A DNA stretch of 64,000 bases from an uncultured Prevotellaceae bacterium (GCA_900318645.1 ONLH01000011.1:1-64000), one strand, 5' to 3'. Numbered from the stretch's first letter, positions 1-8,567 are shown. The notes: generated by a model from the sequence alone, not told the origin. Numbers and translations are program-made.

Positions 1-1
1 C

Positions 2-538
2 CGTGTGGACGATACCACACGAATGCCCGCATCTGCTGATGTCATCACATTCATGGGCGGCACGAATGACGTGCGTAACCCGAACACCGTTCCGCTTGGC
101 ACGATGGCAGACCGAGGCACCGACACGTTCTACGGTGCGCTGCACACCATCATGCAGAAACTCTACACCAAGTACATCGCTGGCGCATCAGTTGCTAATG
201 GCAAGAAGGTTAAAATCGTGGTCTGCACGCCCATCAAGCTGCTCGACCCGGCAGAGTCGAGCCAAGCCAACACCGTAGCCAACAACGCTGGTGTGTTGTA
301 TGACTGGCGAGGTTTCATCACTGCGATTAAAGAGGTGGCTGCGTTCTATTCGCTACCCGTGCTGGACTTGCACAACTTGTCGGGCATTAACCCTCACCTT
401 GACCGCACCGTTCACGGAACTGAATCGGGTTACATGGGCTACTACAACCCCTATATAACCGACGGCACACACCCCACCCAAGAGGGCCACGAAATGATGG
501 CTGATTTATTGGTCGGATTTCTAAAGGGGCTGAAGTGA
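2..538 (+). CDS. SGNH/GDSL-type hydrolase, C-terminal part (cut by window edge)
   Basis: The frame is open into the left edge, so the N-terminus with the block I serine lies outside. Visible are a GGTND block near the start (the usual oxyanion-hole Asn block) and DGTHPTQEGH about 20 residues before the end, which fits block V with the Asp and His of the triad. Such hydrolases remove acyl groups from surface glycans. Its place beside tail-fibre genes makes a tail-borne esterase likely (inference). It is the only + strand gene in the structural region. Its TGA directly abuts the TAA of the convergent neighbour with no base between, which is odd for independent genes. Confidence 0.72.
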   Translation, partial: RVDDTTRMPASADVITFMGGTNDVRNPNTVPLGTMADRGTDTFYGALHTIMQKLYTKYIAGASVANGKKVKIVVCTPIKLLDPAESSQANTVANNAGVLYDWRGFITAIKEVAAFYSLPVLDLHNLSGINPHLDRTVHGTESGYMGYYNPYITDGTHPTQEGHEMMADLLVGFLKGLK

Positions 539-1588
539 TTACTCCATCACATTAGCATCCCGGTCAAGCAGAATGCCACCTACCACACGGGCGATGACGT
601 GTGCAGACGTGTTGCTCGACTGAACCATCAGACATTTGAGCAGGTCACCAAGACGCACGATGTCACCAGCCTTGAAGTCATAACCGCTTGGCGGCTGACG
701 GTCTGCCTCATGAATCGTCACCATTGTGTTGAGGTTGACAAAGTTTTCACATAGCAAGATAGCCGTCATAATCTTGCTCATCGAGCAGGGATAACCAACA
801 TAGTCCTTGTAGTAACTGAACAGGATGAGCGGGTCACCGTCTCCGCCAACTCGGTTTGCCCAGTCAAAGTTGTTCCACAAGGTCGGTGAGAACTGAGGCA
901 TAGAGATACATACGATACCACCTCTTGAGAATGTAGGCGCAGTGCCTGTCTGCCCGTCGACATAATCCAACACCTTCTTGCATTGGGCATACTTATTGTC
1001 GCTTGCACTCGTTCCCGTTGTTGTGTTCATGTCAACGATGGCATACACCTTGCCCGTTGATTTGGAGCGTGCGACAACCATTGTGGATAATGCGTTCAAC
1101 GGGTTCTGCGCATAAGTGCCACCCTTGACGAACAGCATATCATACGCTGCGGCGAGAATGGCCGACTGCGTGGTGAATGAACTGGAGTGGGTGATGGTCT
1201 CGCTCAGTGTGCTGCTGCCACGTTTTACAGGCATAGTGAACGAACTGATGTTCGTGGCGCACACGATAGAGGGGAACTGCACAGCGTACAGCATACAGCG
1301 CAGCGCATCGTATGCGCTCATCGTGTTGGCATCGCTGGTGAACAACTGAGGATAAAGGCTCGCATCAACACCTGATGCGGGTTGCGGCTGGTCACCAGCG
1401 GGCTCACGATAGGTTGTGTTGCTCATGCCCAGCATCACGGCCTTCTTGTTCATCTCCTGAACGAATCGAGTGCGGCACTCCGCATCGGTGTGCGATGACT
1501 GAGGGTTTGCGGCTTCGGCAAAATTGGCGTTCAGCTTGCGGAAAAATTCGCCACCATTATCTATATCGGTTGCTTGTAATATGTACAT
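539..1588 (-). CDS. Tail protein with a circularly permuted D-Ala-D-Ala carboxypeptidase-like (S11) domain
   Basis: 349 aa. Residues 1-30 look like the short N-terminal adaptor of Bacteroidales phage fibre proteins (FFRKLNANFAEA). Then follow pieces typical of S11 serine peptidases, but in rotated order: RFVQEMNKKAVMLGM (41-55) and KGG (155-157, in place of KTG) come first, and SMSK (269-272, SxxK) and SSN (324-326, SxN) come last, ending at VVGG. In ordinary DacA-type enzymes the order is SxxK, SxN, GG-FVxxMN, KTG. No signal peptide. I infer a tail-borne peptidoglycan-acting or peptidoglycan-binding module; activity is uncertain because KTG reads KGG. It is the last minus-strand tail gene in the window. 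Confidence 0.65.
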   Translation of the reverse strand: MYILQATDIDNGGEFFRKLNANFAEAANPQSSHTDAECRTRFVQEMNKKAVMLGMSNTTYREPAGDQPQPASGVDASLYPQLFTSDANTMSAYDALRCMLYAVQFPSIVCATNISSFTMPVKRGSSTLSETITHSSSFTTQSAILAAAYDMLFVKGGTYAQNPLNALSTMVVARSKSTGKVYAIVDMNTTTGTSASDNKYAQCKKVLDYVDGQTGTAPTFSRGGIVCISMPQFSPTLWNNFDWANRVGGDGDPLILFSYYKDYVGYPCSMSKIMTAILLCENFVNLNTMVTIHEADRQPPSGYDFKAGDIVRLGDLLKCLMVQSSNTSAHVIARVVGGILLDRDANVME

Positions 1589-1593
1589 ATCAG

Positions 1594-3372
1594 TTAGAGA
1601 TTAAAGCGTTTTTTGTCAACAATCCAGTTCTGTAGCTGCTGTTCTGCAGTGAGAACAGAGTGATATACGCGGATGGCTCGAACAGTCCCGTTGAGGAAAT
1701 TGTTTCCGCTGCCACGGAAACGTGCGCCAAGTGTGAGTTTCGTCTGTGTCGCCGAGTCAGTAAGGAGATTTCTTTTTTCGTTAACATCAAACGGAATGCC
1801 TTTGTTGTATCCTCGATTCACATTGAGCGACAATGCAAAATCAGTTGTGTTATTGCCTACTTTTCCAGCGCATGAACCTTGATAGTCATCAATACCATTT
1901 GGCGACATTGCTAAAGTAGCAGTCCTGTCTCCCGTGGCTGAAACTGTGTGGATAGATATGCCAACTACCATTTCTCCAGGATTGACAAGAATTGGGTTGA
2001 ACTGCGAATTTATACCGCTCGCTACGGCCTCAACTGTACATTCAGCGAATGCAAGAGCGAGCGCTGTGTTTGTTTCTCCATACGCATCAGTATCTCCGTC
2101 GAATACCACGCCTGTGTCGGCAGCAGTGACGCCGCTCTTGAGTGTGAAGTCGATGGGGGATTGGCCGTAGTTGACCAATGACTTCCAGTGCCCGCTGACA
2201 ACGGTGCCAGTGCCACCGCGATGTCGGCAGTCAAGATGGAGAACAAGATCATCCTGTACATAGGTCATGGCGTTGGCCTCAATGACCACGTTGTCCACAA
2301 CAGTAGGAATGGTAATTATGTCTGTGTTCTCGTTATAGTAGGTAGATGCCATGTCGACACCGCCCACCTTGACCTTCACGCTCGACGGGTTGATGACATA
2401 CAAGTCGTCGGAGGAGGACAGACGAACGGTGAGCGAGTCTCCGAGGTTGACTGAGCTGCCCTGGTAGTCGCTGACCACATGCGTCCCGAGCGTCTGCGTG
2501 ACACTGCAGGTAGTCGTACCTCCACCACCCCAGTCGAGTGTCGGCTTATCACCAGGGAAGGCATAGTTGCCTAAAGCAGCCCACAACATCATGATGTTTC
2601 TCTTGATAACCTTGCCCATCTCCGCGCTGAGGGCGTCGCCCTCTCCACCTGCAGTCAGGTTATTGACGACCTTGATGTCGCTGCCTGCAGGCACCCACTT
2701 GTTGGTGCTTGACTTCCAGGTGTAAATCATCCCCTTGTCACGGAAGAAATACAGGGCGTCAGGCAGCGGGTCGTAGGTCTTGGTGTTGCTCGCGTCAATC
2801 TTCACGGCAATCTTATGGCTCGACGGAACATAATACGAACCGCCGACGGGCAGTGTCGCAAACGCAACAGGCTCCGAATAGTCCACGAACAGCGGACATT
2901 CATCTGCCTTCAGTTCTTCCAAGTCGGTGCCGTTCCAGACGAACTTCTTGAAGTTGTTCTTGCTGATGTAGACCGCTCCGGCCTTCGGTGCTCCGAATAA
3001 ACCGTTAGGAAAATCGAAGATTTGCTTGTAGTCTGGTCTGTACTCAAGTCCTTCACCGCCATTGAGCGAATGTCCGTCAAGAATACCCATCGCGTCAAGG
3101 AAGACAACAGGAGCCTGATGGACTTCGACGAGTCCCCTCAAGTCCTTGTCGACCTTTTTCGTGTCAAGATATTCCCATGATTCCTGGGCTTCGTCATTGG
3201 ACATGTGATTGGCAAAAAGCACACCGTACGACACCTTACGCCCGCCATTCAGCTCGAGGAAGTCGGTATCCGACATCTCGCTGACGGGCGTGAGCTGATC
3301 AATCGACTTGCTGTTCGTCCTAATGGCAGCAAGCACCGCATTGATTATTTCTTGTTTCTCTTCGCTTGTCAT
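1594..3372 (-). CDS. Tail fibre/adhesin-like protein with C-terminal LamG-like domain
   Basis: 592 aa. The N-terminal ~250 residues are mixed with several short Gly/Trp segments. A central beta-rich part (~280-370) follows a Gly-rich hinge (WGGGG). The C-terminal ~210 residues resemble a laminin-G/concanavalin-like jelly roll, with an end (NGTVRAIRVYHSVLTAEQQ) typical of LamG_3 domains. Such domains bind carbohydrate, so receptor binding is the likely role (inference). It starts 3 bp before the stop of the upstream gene's region and is followed by the permuted carboxypeptidase gene 5 bp downstream, so the three fibre genes are probably co-transcribed. No catalytic motif seen. Confidence 0.6.
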   Translation of the reverse strand: MTSEEKQEIINAVLAAIRTNSKSIDQLTPVSEMSDTDFLELNGGRKVSYGVLFANHMSNDEAQESWEYLDTKKVDKDLRGLVEVHQAPVVFLDAMGILDGHSLNGGEGLEYRPDYKQIFDFPNGLFGAPKAGAVYISKNNFKKFVWNGTDLEELKADECPLFVDYSEPVAFATLPVGGSYYVPSSHKIAVKIDASNTKTYDPLPDALYFFRDKGMIYTWKSSTNKWVPAGSDIKVVNNLTAGGEGDALSAEMGKVIKRNIMMLWAALGNYAFPGDKPTLDWGGGGTTTCSVTQTLGTHVVSDYQGSSVNLGDSLTVRLSSSDDLYVINPSSVKVKVGGVDMASTYYNENTDIITIPTVVDNVVIEANAMTYVQDDLVLHLDCRHRGGTGTVVSGHWKSLVNYGQSPIDFTLKSGVTAADTGVVFDGDTDAYGETNTALALAFAECTVEAVASGINSQFNPILVNPGEMVVGISIHTVSATGDRTATLAMSPNGIDDYQGSCAGKVGNNTTDFALSLNVNRGYNKGIPFDVNEKRNLLTDSATQTKLTLGARFRGSGNNFLNGTVRAIRVYHSVLTAEQQLQNWIVDKKRFNL

Positions 3373-3375
3373 ATC

Positions 3376-4224
3376 TTAAATTATTAACCGGTTAGTATTC
3401 TCGCTTCCATTCTCGGCCTCACGGTAGTAGGTCGAGTCGATGCGCCTGATGGCAATGTGGTTGGCAGTCTCGATGACAGGGTCAAGCAGTGTTACCTTCT
3501 GCACGATTTGGGTGATGATGAAAGAGTTCAGCAGGTCGTCCTGGGCCGAGACCTCGGGGACATTGGACTCTTTCCTCGCATAGCGCACGCCGTCGAAATA
3601 GACGTAGCTGCACGTCAGCAGCCTGTTCAACAGCTCACCGAACCAGATGGGCACACCGTCGCCCTCGCCCATGGTGAACACCTTCGCCACGCTGTCCATG
3701 CCGTAAAGCTCGACGATGTCGGCGCTGTCGGTGACGAACTGCTCGTTCTCCACACCGAACTGCCAGCCGCTGTCCTTGAAGCCGCCGGGGACGCGGAAGT
3801 CAAAGAACAACGGCATGTGGTCGATGATGAACACGGCATCGTCACGCTGGCGGTTGTCCTTCATCGCATACTGGATGAGCGTCGTCTGGTTCAGCTCAGG
3901 CTCGTAGTCGGTGACCTTGAACGTCTCGCTGATGCCGACACCCTCCATGACGATGTGGTAGTAGCCGTTGCTCAACCCATGGATGGTGGCAAAGTACAGC
4001 AGGTCGTTGGCATTCATCTGCCACGAGCTCCACTCGACGGTGTAGAGCTCGCTGTCGTCGCAGGAGTTGTACACCTTTGTGACGGGCGCCGTCTCACCAG
4101 TCACGCCTATCAGCTGAAGCTGGATCATGTCTGACGGCGCGAAGGTCTGGACGTAGTGGCTCGGCACTCCGTTGCGACCCTTGCGCGGCTGGAAGAATAT
4201 CGGGCTGAATGGTGATAATATCAT
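3376..4224 (-). CDS. Putative distal tail protein
   Basis: 282 aa, no recognised motif. It overlaps the start of its position in the operon by ATGA with the large tail-tip gene upstream (4221-4224) and precedes the fibre gene. Composition is beta-rich with many aromatic residues and no membrane segment or signal peptide. Order tape measure - tail tip - this protein - fibres suggests a distal tail or baseplate hub component, but that rests only on position. No enzyme motif is visible. Confidence 0.5.
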   Translation of the reverse strand: MILSPFSPIFFQPRKGRNGVPSHYVQTFAPSDMIQLQLIGVTGETAPVTKVYNSCDDSELYTVEWSSWQMNANDLLYFATIHGLSNGYYHIVMEGVGISETFKVTDYEPELNQTTLIQYAMKDNRQRDDAVFIIDHMPLFFDFRVPGGFKDSGWQFGVENEQFVTDSADIVELYGMDSVAKVFTMGEGDGVPIWFGELLNRLLTCSYVYFDGVRYARKESNVPEVSAQDDLLNSFIITQIVQKVTLLDPVIETANHIAIRRIDSTYYREAENGSENTNRLII

Positions 4225-6323
4225 AGTTTCGTGATGTCTTTGATGATGAGTTCGTATTCCATTCCGTTCTGCCTGCCATATCGAGCATTGGCCTTGCTGA
4301 TGAAGCCGCGGAACCTGTAGCCGTCGTGGTCGATGCTGACGAGGCCGTCCCAGTCTTCGGGCAGTCTCATGTCATCGGTGGTGAACTCCAGCGCACCTGC
4401 GGTGAACAATGCGGTGCCGGCTGCGATGATGATGTTCTCTATCGCGTTGTTCCCGTCACTCGATGTCATCTCCAGCGTCACGGCCTTACCGTTGGCCAGT
4501 GCGGCAATGAAAGACTCGTTATTGGCAATGCACACGTCAGGCGAATAGGCGGCGTTCTTTGAGGCGTCATACTTCAGCGTGTCGTTATCGACATCGGCAC
4601 GCAGGAAGAAAACGTCCTCGTCGTTCTTGTCATCGGTGGACTCCTTCTGCGTCTCGCCCTTACGAAGTGTGAACTCGATGCCGTAGGAGTCTGCTCGGTA
4701 CTTGCTGATGAGCGACAGCTTCTTGTCGGTGACATGGTAGCCGGTGGAGTAGTAGTTGGTGAAGTTGGTCTCAAGGCGGCCGTTGATCTCTCCGTATTCC
4801 TTCTTGGTGTACCCTGCATCCACCTCTGTATAGATGAGGTTGTCCTCTATGCTGTACTTCACGTCGCGGACCTCTCCAATGTGCTTGACAGCGCTTTGGT
4901 TGAACACGGCCGAGCGGTGCACGAACTGCACCTGGTCACCTGCGACGCGGTAGGTGTAACCGAACACGGCCTCCATCCATCCGGCGAACTGCTGGAACGT
5001 GGTGAACACCTTCGCGTCACCCAACTGCCTCAGTGCCTCGGCAGGGAAGATGTAGGTCTTTGCCAGCAGACCTGCGGCATCGTCGGCAATGGTGGCCGTT
5101 GAGCCGGGAGAGATGGCATCAACCACCTTTTCGAGCAGCTCCACGGGGGAGATGCCGCCAAGTGTCACCTCGCCGTGGGCGAAGTCCTGCCATGTCATCG
5201 TCATCGTGCAGTTGAACAGCCTCATGGAGCCGGTGAGCTGCAGCATGGGATACTCGTTGGTGGCCAAGCCCTGGAACGATACGCCGGTGGACACAAGCCT
5301 GTCCTGGTAATAGTTGTTGGGTGTGCCCTTGGCAGTCCATGTGCTGCCGTTATACTCATACACCGTATTGGCGCTCCAATAGGCGGCATTGGGGTACTGG
5401 TTGCTTCCAACGACACCGAAACAGCCTGCATACAGGCCGATGATGTCGGTGTTGGCGGCCGCCGCAGCCTTCAGCGCGTCAAGCGACGCATAGTTGGCGT
5501 GGGTGGACTTCCCGATCCACAGGTTGCGGATGCTGCCGTTGATGAATTTCTTGGTGACGTCATTGTCGGTAATCTTGTACCACAGCTGGAAGTGCGGGTT
5601 GTCGTCATCTACCCAATAGCCCAACTGCAGCTCTGCAGGCGTTGGTGTGCTGTCGTTGTGGATGCTGAACGGGAACCTCACATAGCCGCTGAAGGAGATG
5701 CGGATGAGCGGTGACGGCGCGATGTTCACCTTGGCAAAGAAGCGGTTGATGCTCGTGCCGTCATAGCCTGAGCTCTCGTCGCGCGGCTCGACATAAGCGG
5801 TGGAAATCACCAGCGAACCTGCCTCGTTGATGCGGGCATCGACAAGTCCTGACGGGTAGTCCGTCCTGGGCAGGTTGTACTTCACCGAGTTGGCGAAGGC
5901 CATGCGGGCTAAGGACACCTGCGTCAGGTCAAACTCAGACACCGGGAACTCGTACTTCTGGCCCTTCTTGCTGCTCAGCATCCCGGCAAGGGTGTTGTCG
6001 ATGGAGTTGATGGTGAGCACGCCGCTCTCTATCTCAAGGCTTGAGAAGTCCAGCGGGCAACGGAACTGCTCGGTATAGGTCCAGTCGTCGTTCTTGGTGC
6101 TCACGGCAATCTCTGCGGATGCCAGGAAGCCGTCGGCAAGGTACAGGTCACGCAACAGCGTGAAGGCACGGCCGACGAACTTGAACTCGGAAGAGAACGA
6201 ACGCATCACGCCGCTGTAGTCCTTGCGCTCCAGCGTGAACTCTATCTCGTCCCAGTTCATGATGTCGGTGGATGCGACGTCGCGCGTCACACCGCCCGAA
6301 ATGATATGGAATTTCGTCTTCAT
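4221..6323 (-). CDS. Large tail-tip/baseplate protein
   Basis: 700 aa from the start MKTKFHIISGG. A longer open frame runs 22 codons upstream, but those codons contain the -7 box of a putative late promoter, so I place the start at 6323. Sequence is beta-rich, Ser/Thr/Tyr-rich, without signal peptide. Size and position between the tape-measure block and the fibre genes fit a tail-tip protein of Bacteroidales siphoviruses (inference from gene order). The last four bases overlap the next gene (ATGA), indicating translational coupling. Confidence 0.6.
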   Translation of the reverse strand: MKTKFHIISGGVTRDVASTDIMNWDEIEFTLERKDYSGVMRSFSSEFKFVGRAFTLLRDLYLADGFLASAEIAVSTKNDDWTYTEQFRCPLDFSSLEIESGVLTINSIDNTLAGMLSSKKGQKYEFPVSEFDLTQVSLARMAFANSVKYNLPRTDYPSGLVDARINEAGSLVISTAYVEPRDESSGYDGTSINRFFAKVNIAPSPLIRISFSGYVRFPFSIHNDSTPTPAELQLGYWVDDDNPHFQLWYKITDNDVTKKFINGSIRNLWIGKSTHANYASLDALKAAAAANTDIIGLYAGCFGVVGSNQYPNAAYWSANTVYEYNGSTWTAKGTPNNYYQDRLVSTGVSFQGLATNEYPMLQLTGSMRLFNCTMTMTWQDFAHGEVTLGGISPVELLEKVVDAISPGSTATIADDAAGLLAKTYIFPAEALRQLGDAKVFTTFQQFAGWMEAVFGYTYRVAGDQVQFVHRSAVFNQSAVKHIGEVRDVKYSIEDNLIYTEVDAGYTKKEYGEINGRLETNFTNYYSTGYHVTDKKLSLISKYRADSYGIEFTLRKGETQKESTDDKNDEDVFFLRADVDNDTLKYDASKNAAYSPDVCIANNESFIAALANGKAVTLEMTSSDGNNAIENIIIAAGTALFTAGALEFTTDDMRLPEDWDGLVSIDHDGYRFRGFISKANARYGRQNGMEYELIIKDITKL

Positions 6324-6339
6324 GCCTTGCCGTTTTGGG

Positions 6340-6387
6340 CAAATGTAAAAATAAAAGCAAACCGCAGCAGCGATTTGCTGAAATCTC
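6340..6387 (-). promoter_or_regulatory. Putative late promoter L1 (GAGATTTCA - 30 bp - TTACATTTG)
   Basis: TACATTTG fits the Bacteroidetes -7 consensus TAnnTTTG and lies 16 bp before the ATG of the tail-tip gene, followed by GCCCAAAACGGC. GAGATTTCA lies exactly 30 bp upstream. The same two blocks at the same spacing occur before the portal gene (19996-20043). No clear -33 TTG, so a phage factor may be needed. Confidence 0.5.
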
Positions 6388-6469
6388 ATTAAAAGACTGG
6401 TAAAAGAAACAATGCCTAACTGTTTGGTTTTCTTGAATCTATCATGCCGCAGTCAGCATCGCTCATTTT

Positions 6470-6754
6470 TCACTTCACCATCTCGCTCGGGCACATCACG
6501 ACATCGCCGCAGATGTAGTCCCATGGGAAGATGGCACGCTGCGCCTTGGCCATCACCGTGGCCATGACATTCATGGGCAGCACGTCCTTGCCATCCTCAT
6601 TGATCACCATGATGACCTTGTCGGTCACAGTCACTATCTCGATGCGGCCGTCAACGAGGCCCTGCAGCTCTTCCAGCTGGAAGTCCGAGCCATTGGCGGG
6701 GAAAATCCCCGCCGTGGTGGCATCGGCCTTGATCAGTATCGCTCCCTGGCTCAT
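6470..6754 (-). CDS. DUF3846-like small protein
   Basis: 94 aa. The pattern IKADATTAG...LQGLVDGRIEIVTV...NEDGK...PMNVMATV followed by ICGDVVMC near the end matches the DUF3846 family as I know it, usually small early proteins of phages and integrative elements, often near antirestriction genes; function unknown. It overlaps the WYL_2-like gene by 4 bp (ATGA) and shares its promoter. It stands out as an early-type gene in the middle of the tail genes. Confidence 0.6.
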   Translation of the reverse strand: MSQGAILIKADATTAGIFPANGSDFQLEELQGLVDGRIEIVTVTDKVIMVINEDGKDVLPMNVMATVMAKAQRAIFPWDYICGDVVMCPSEMVK

Positions 6755-7086
6755 ATGGCAATGGCGATGAAGTTCTCAACCTTGAAGCTGCGGAAGGCGT
6801 TCTTCTTGGTGTCCCAATAACGCATGGTGCCGAAGTTGGGCGCCTTGGTGGCACTGCGCCTCGATGTCACACCAGCGGGAAGGTCCTTGAGGGTGCCGTA
6901 GGCGACGCGGGCGCTGCCGTCGACTTTCTCGAAGTAAAACTTCACCACGCCCTTGCGCATCATCTTGGCAAGGCGGTACAGCGTCCAGGCTTTCTTCAAC
7001 GCTGCGCTCCAGGTGTACTCGCCGCTCACGAAAATGTGATGGGCATAACTCATGACTCTAACTCGGAAATTGAATGTGGTCTGCAT
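6751..7086 (-). CDS. WYL_2 (Sm-like SH3 fold) family small protein
   Basis: 111 aa. The core MMRKGVVKFYFEKVDGSAR...GTLKDLP with a C-terminal MRYWDTKKNAFRSFKVENFI follows the WYL_2/DUF2693 pattern (K-x-DGS-x-R followed by Y-x-D...RSFK). The family is small, basic and presumed nucleic-acid-binding. An early-type promoter cassette lies directly upstream (7098-7214). Coupled by ATGA to the DUF3846-like gene. An internal ATG at residue 12 is an alternative start. Confidence 0.6.
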   Translation of the reverse strand: MQTTFNFRVRVMSYAHHIFVSGEYTWSAALKKAWTLYRLAKMMRKGVVKFYFEKVDGSARVAYGTLKDLPAGVTSRRSATKAPNFGTMRYWDTKKNAFRSFKVENFIAIAI

Positions 7087-7097
7087 AACTTTAACAG

Positions 7098-7214
7098 TTT
7101 TAATTGGTTTGACTTAGTGTAATTCTTATTGAATTATCTACTGTAAAGTTAGCCAATATTTACGATAGACGCAAACAGAATGACCACCATTTTAGCACCT
7201 TAACTCTTTGTAAC
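7098..7214 (-). promoter_or_regulatory. Early promoter cassette P1
   Basis: Reading leftward: upstream box AAGAGTTAAGGTG with AAAATGGTGG (complement of 7184-7214), TTTG (7172-7175), 20 bp, TAACTTTA (complement of 7143-7151), an inverted repeat AATTC-N5-GAATT (7121-7135), then the leader box AAGTCAAACCAATTAAAA (7098-7115). TTTG-N20-TAnnTTTA fits Bacteroidetes promoters. Four more copies occur at about 30.9, 31.6, 37.3 and 45.3 kb. Confidence 0.65.
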
Positions 7215-7216
7215 GA

Positions 7217-7693
7217 TTAGTCCTCCAGCAGCTGGCGCAGGCGCTTCCTTGCGTAGTGGATGCGGCTCTTGACGGTGCCAGTCCTCGCCCCGGTGGCCTC
7301 GGCAATCTCGCCGTAGTCGTACCCCTCGGCATACAGCCACAGCGAACGCATGGCGATGTCGCGCCTGGCCATGTCACGGATGAGCGACACCAGTGTGCGC
7401 GAGGCGGCCACGTCCAGCGGATCGTGGGGGACAAGTGCGGCCACACCTTCCACCAGCGGGCAGAACGGGACACAGGACCGGTGGCGCTCGCGGCTCTTCC
7501 ATGTGTTGGTCATGATGGACAGCAGCCACGGCTTCAGGTCGCGGGAGCTGTCGAAACGCACGACAGCAAGCAAGGCCTTGATGATGGTGTCGTGTGCCAG
7601 GTCCTCGCCGTCGGCTTCATCACCGGCCATGCGGCATGCCACGCCCACTATCCACGGATAGAGGGCGGCAATCTCCAACTCAATACCGCTCAT
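7217..7693 (-). CDS. ECF-like sigma-70 family RNA polymerase sigma factor
   Basis: 158 aa. Region 2 at about residues 10-70 (YPWIVGVACRMAGDEADGED followed by AHDTIIKAL and PWLLSIMTNTW) and region 4 at about 105-155 with a helix-turn-helix (AEGYDYGEIAEATGARTGTV followed by KSRIHYARKRL). No region 3, so it is of the small group-4 type. Host ECF factors redirect polymerase; a phage copy could serve late or lysogenic genes (inference). It overlaps the 58-aa gene upstream by ATGA, and that pair is isolated from the structural operon by a terminator at 7927-7959. The two TTACATTTG promoters of this phage are candidate targets. Confidence 0.82.
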   Translation of the reverse strand: MSGIELEIAALYPWIVGVACRMAGDEADGEDLAHDTIIKALLAVVRFDSSRDLKPWLLSIMTNTWKSRERHRSCVPFCPLVEGVAALVPHDPLDVAASRTLVSLIRDMARRDIAMRSLWLYAEGYDYGEIAEATGARTGTVKSRIHYARKRLRQLLED

Positions 7694-7866
7694 CGCCTCC
7701 TGTCGTGCCTCATGGCCCGCGCCTGACGGTGCAGGCGGTCAATCAGTGCGTCCAGCCCTTCACGGGCACGGAGTGCGGACAACTGCGATAGGATTAAGTC
7801 ACATTTCTGGTCAATGACCGCCAGCCTGGCGGAGATGCGGTGTAGTTCTTTGGCTTCGTGCTTCAT
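7690..7866 (-). CDS. Small helical protein coupled to the sigma factor
   Basis: 58 aa, starts MKHEAKELHRISARLAVI; mostly helical, charged, with a Leu-rich heptad-like middle and a very basic end (RHDRRR). Its TGA overlaps the ATG of the sigma gene, so both are made together. A partner such as an anti-sigma or co-regulator is possible from position only. It is preceded by a perfect operator-like palindrome (7875-7889). Confidence 0.6.
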   Translation of the reverse strand: MKHEAKELHRISARLAVIDQKCDLILSQLSALRAREGLDALIDRLHRQARAMRHDRRR

Positions 7867-7874
7867 AATAATCT

Positions 7875-7889
7875 CAATGTTTTACATTG
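7875..7889. promoter_or_regulatory. Operator-like palindrome CAATGT-TTT-ACATTG
   Basis: Perfect 6-bp inverted repeat with 3-bp spacer, 9 bp upstream of the ATG of the 58-aa gene that leads the sigma cassette. It may bind a repressor dimer or the sigma-associated small protein. Confidence 0.4.
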
Positions 7890-7926
7890 GTATTACTCAC
7901 AAAGCAACCAAAAAGTTCATACACAC

Positions 7927-7959
7927 AAAAAGGCTGCATGACAATGTCGCCACGCAGCC
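7927..7959 (-). terminator. Factor-independent terminator after the tape-measure block
   Basis: On the minus strand GGCTGC...GCAGCC forms a stem with an inner GAC/GTC pairing, followed by TTTTTG. It lies 20 bp after the 195-aa gene and ends the structural transcript before the sigma cassette. Confidence 0.65.
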
Positions 7960-7979
7960 CCTTCAACTATTAGATAACA

Positions 7980-8567
7980 TCACTTCTTGGACTTGATTTT
8001 CTCGTTCAGCGCTTTAGCCATCTCGTTGGCCTTGTTGATCATCGAGGCGAACACGCTGGCACGGATGGTCTCGATGTCGATGCTCATCTTGTAGGCGAGC
8101 ATCAGGTCGGCCACCATGCCCTCGTAGCCCCTGCGCACCTCCTCGGGGGTGACATCCTCGGGCTTCGGTGCATCCAAGCCCATGCGCTTGAGCTCGAAGG
8201 TGACGTCGTTCAGCCGCTGCTCCACGTCAAGGCTCAGGCGTGCATTGTCAAACCTCGTGCAGTCAATCCCAGCAGACGACATGATTTGACGTACTTCGTC
8301 AAAGGCCTCAATGCCAACAAGCGACTTGAGCGCACCGAACAGGATTGCTTTCGCCCTCATCTTGGTCTTTTTCTCACGGTCAATGAGCATGGACTTGTAG
8401 GATGCCGGCGCGGCTATCTGCTGGAACTCCCTGGCGATGGCGCCGCGGGTCTCGATGAGCCGTTCCATGGGAACCACCTCGTGGTGGCTCTCTTTCAACA
8501 CGTCCAGCTTGCCGCACTCCAGGTCGATGAACTGGGCAAGCGTCAGTTCGCTGAGGTTCGTCTTCAT
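7980..8567 (-). CDS. Phage protein of unknown function downstream of the tape measure
   Basis: 195 aa, largely helical, charged, ends in a Lys-rich tail (EKIKSKK). No membrane segment, signal or enzyme motif. Its start overlaps the stop of the tape-measure gene (ATGA, 8564-8567), and it is the last gene before a terminator. A tail-assembly or minor tail role is the simplest guess from position. Confidence 0.55.
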   Translation of the reverse strand: MKTNLSELTLAQFIDLECGKLDVLKESHHEVVPMERLIETRGAIAREFQQIAAPASYKSMLIDREKKTKMRAKAILFGALKSLVGIEAFDEVRQIMSSAGIDCTRFDNARLSLDVEQRLNDVTFELKRMGLDAPKPEDVTPEEVRRGYEGMVADLMLAYKMSIDIETIRASVFASMINKANEMAKALNEKIKSKK

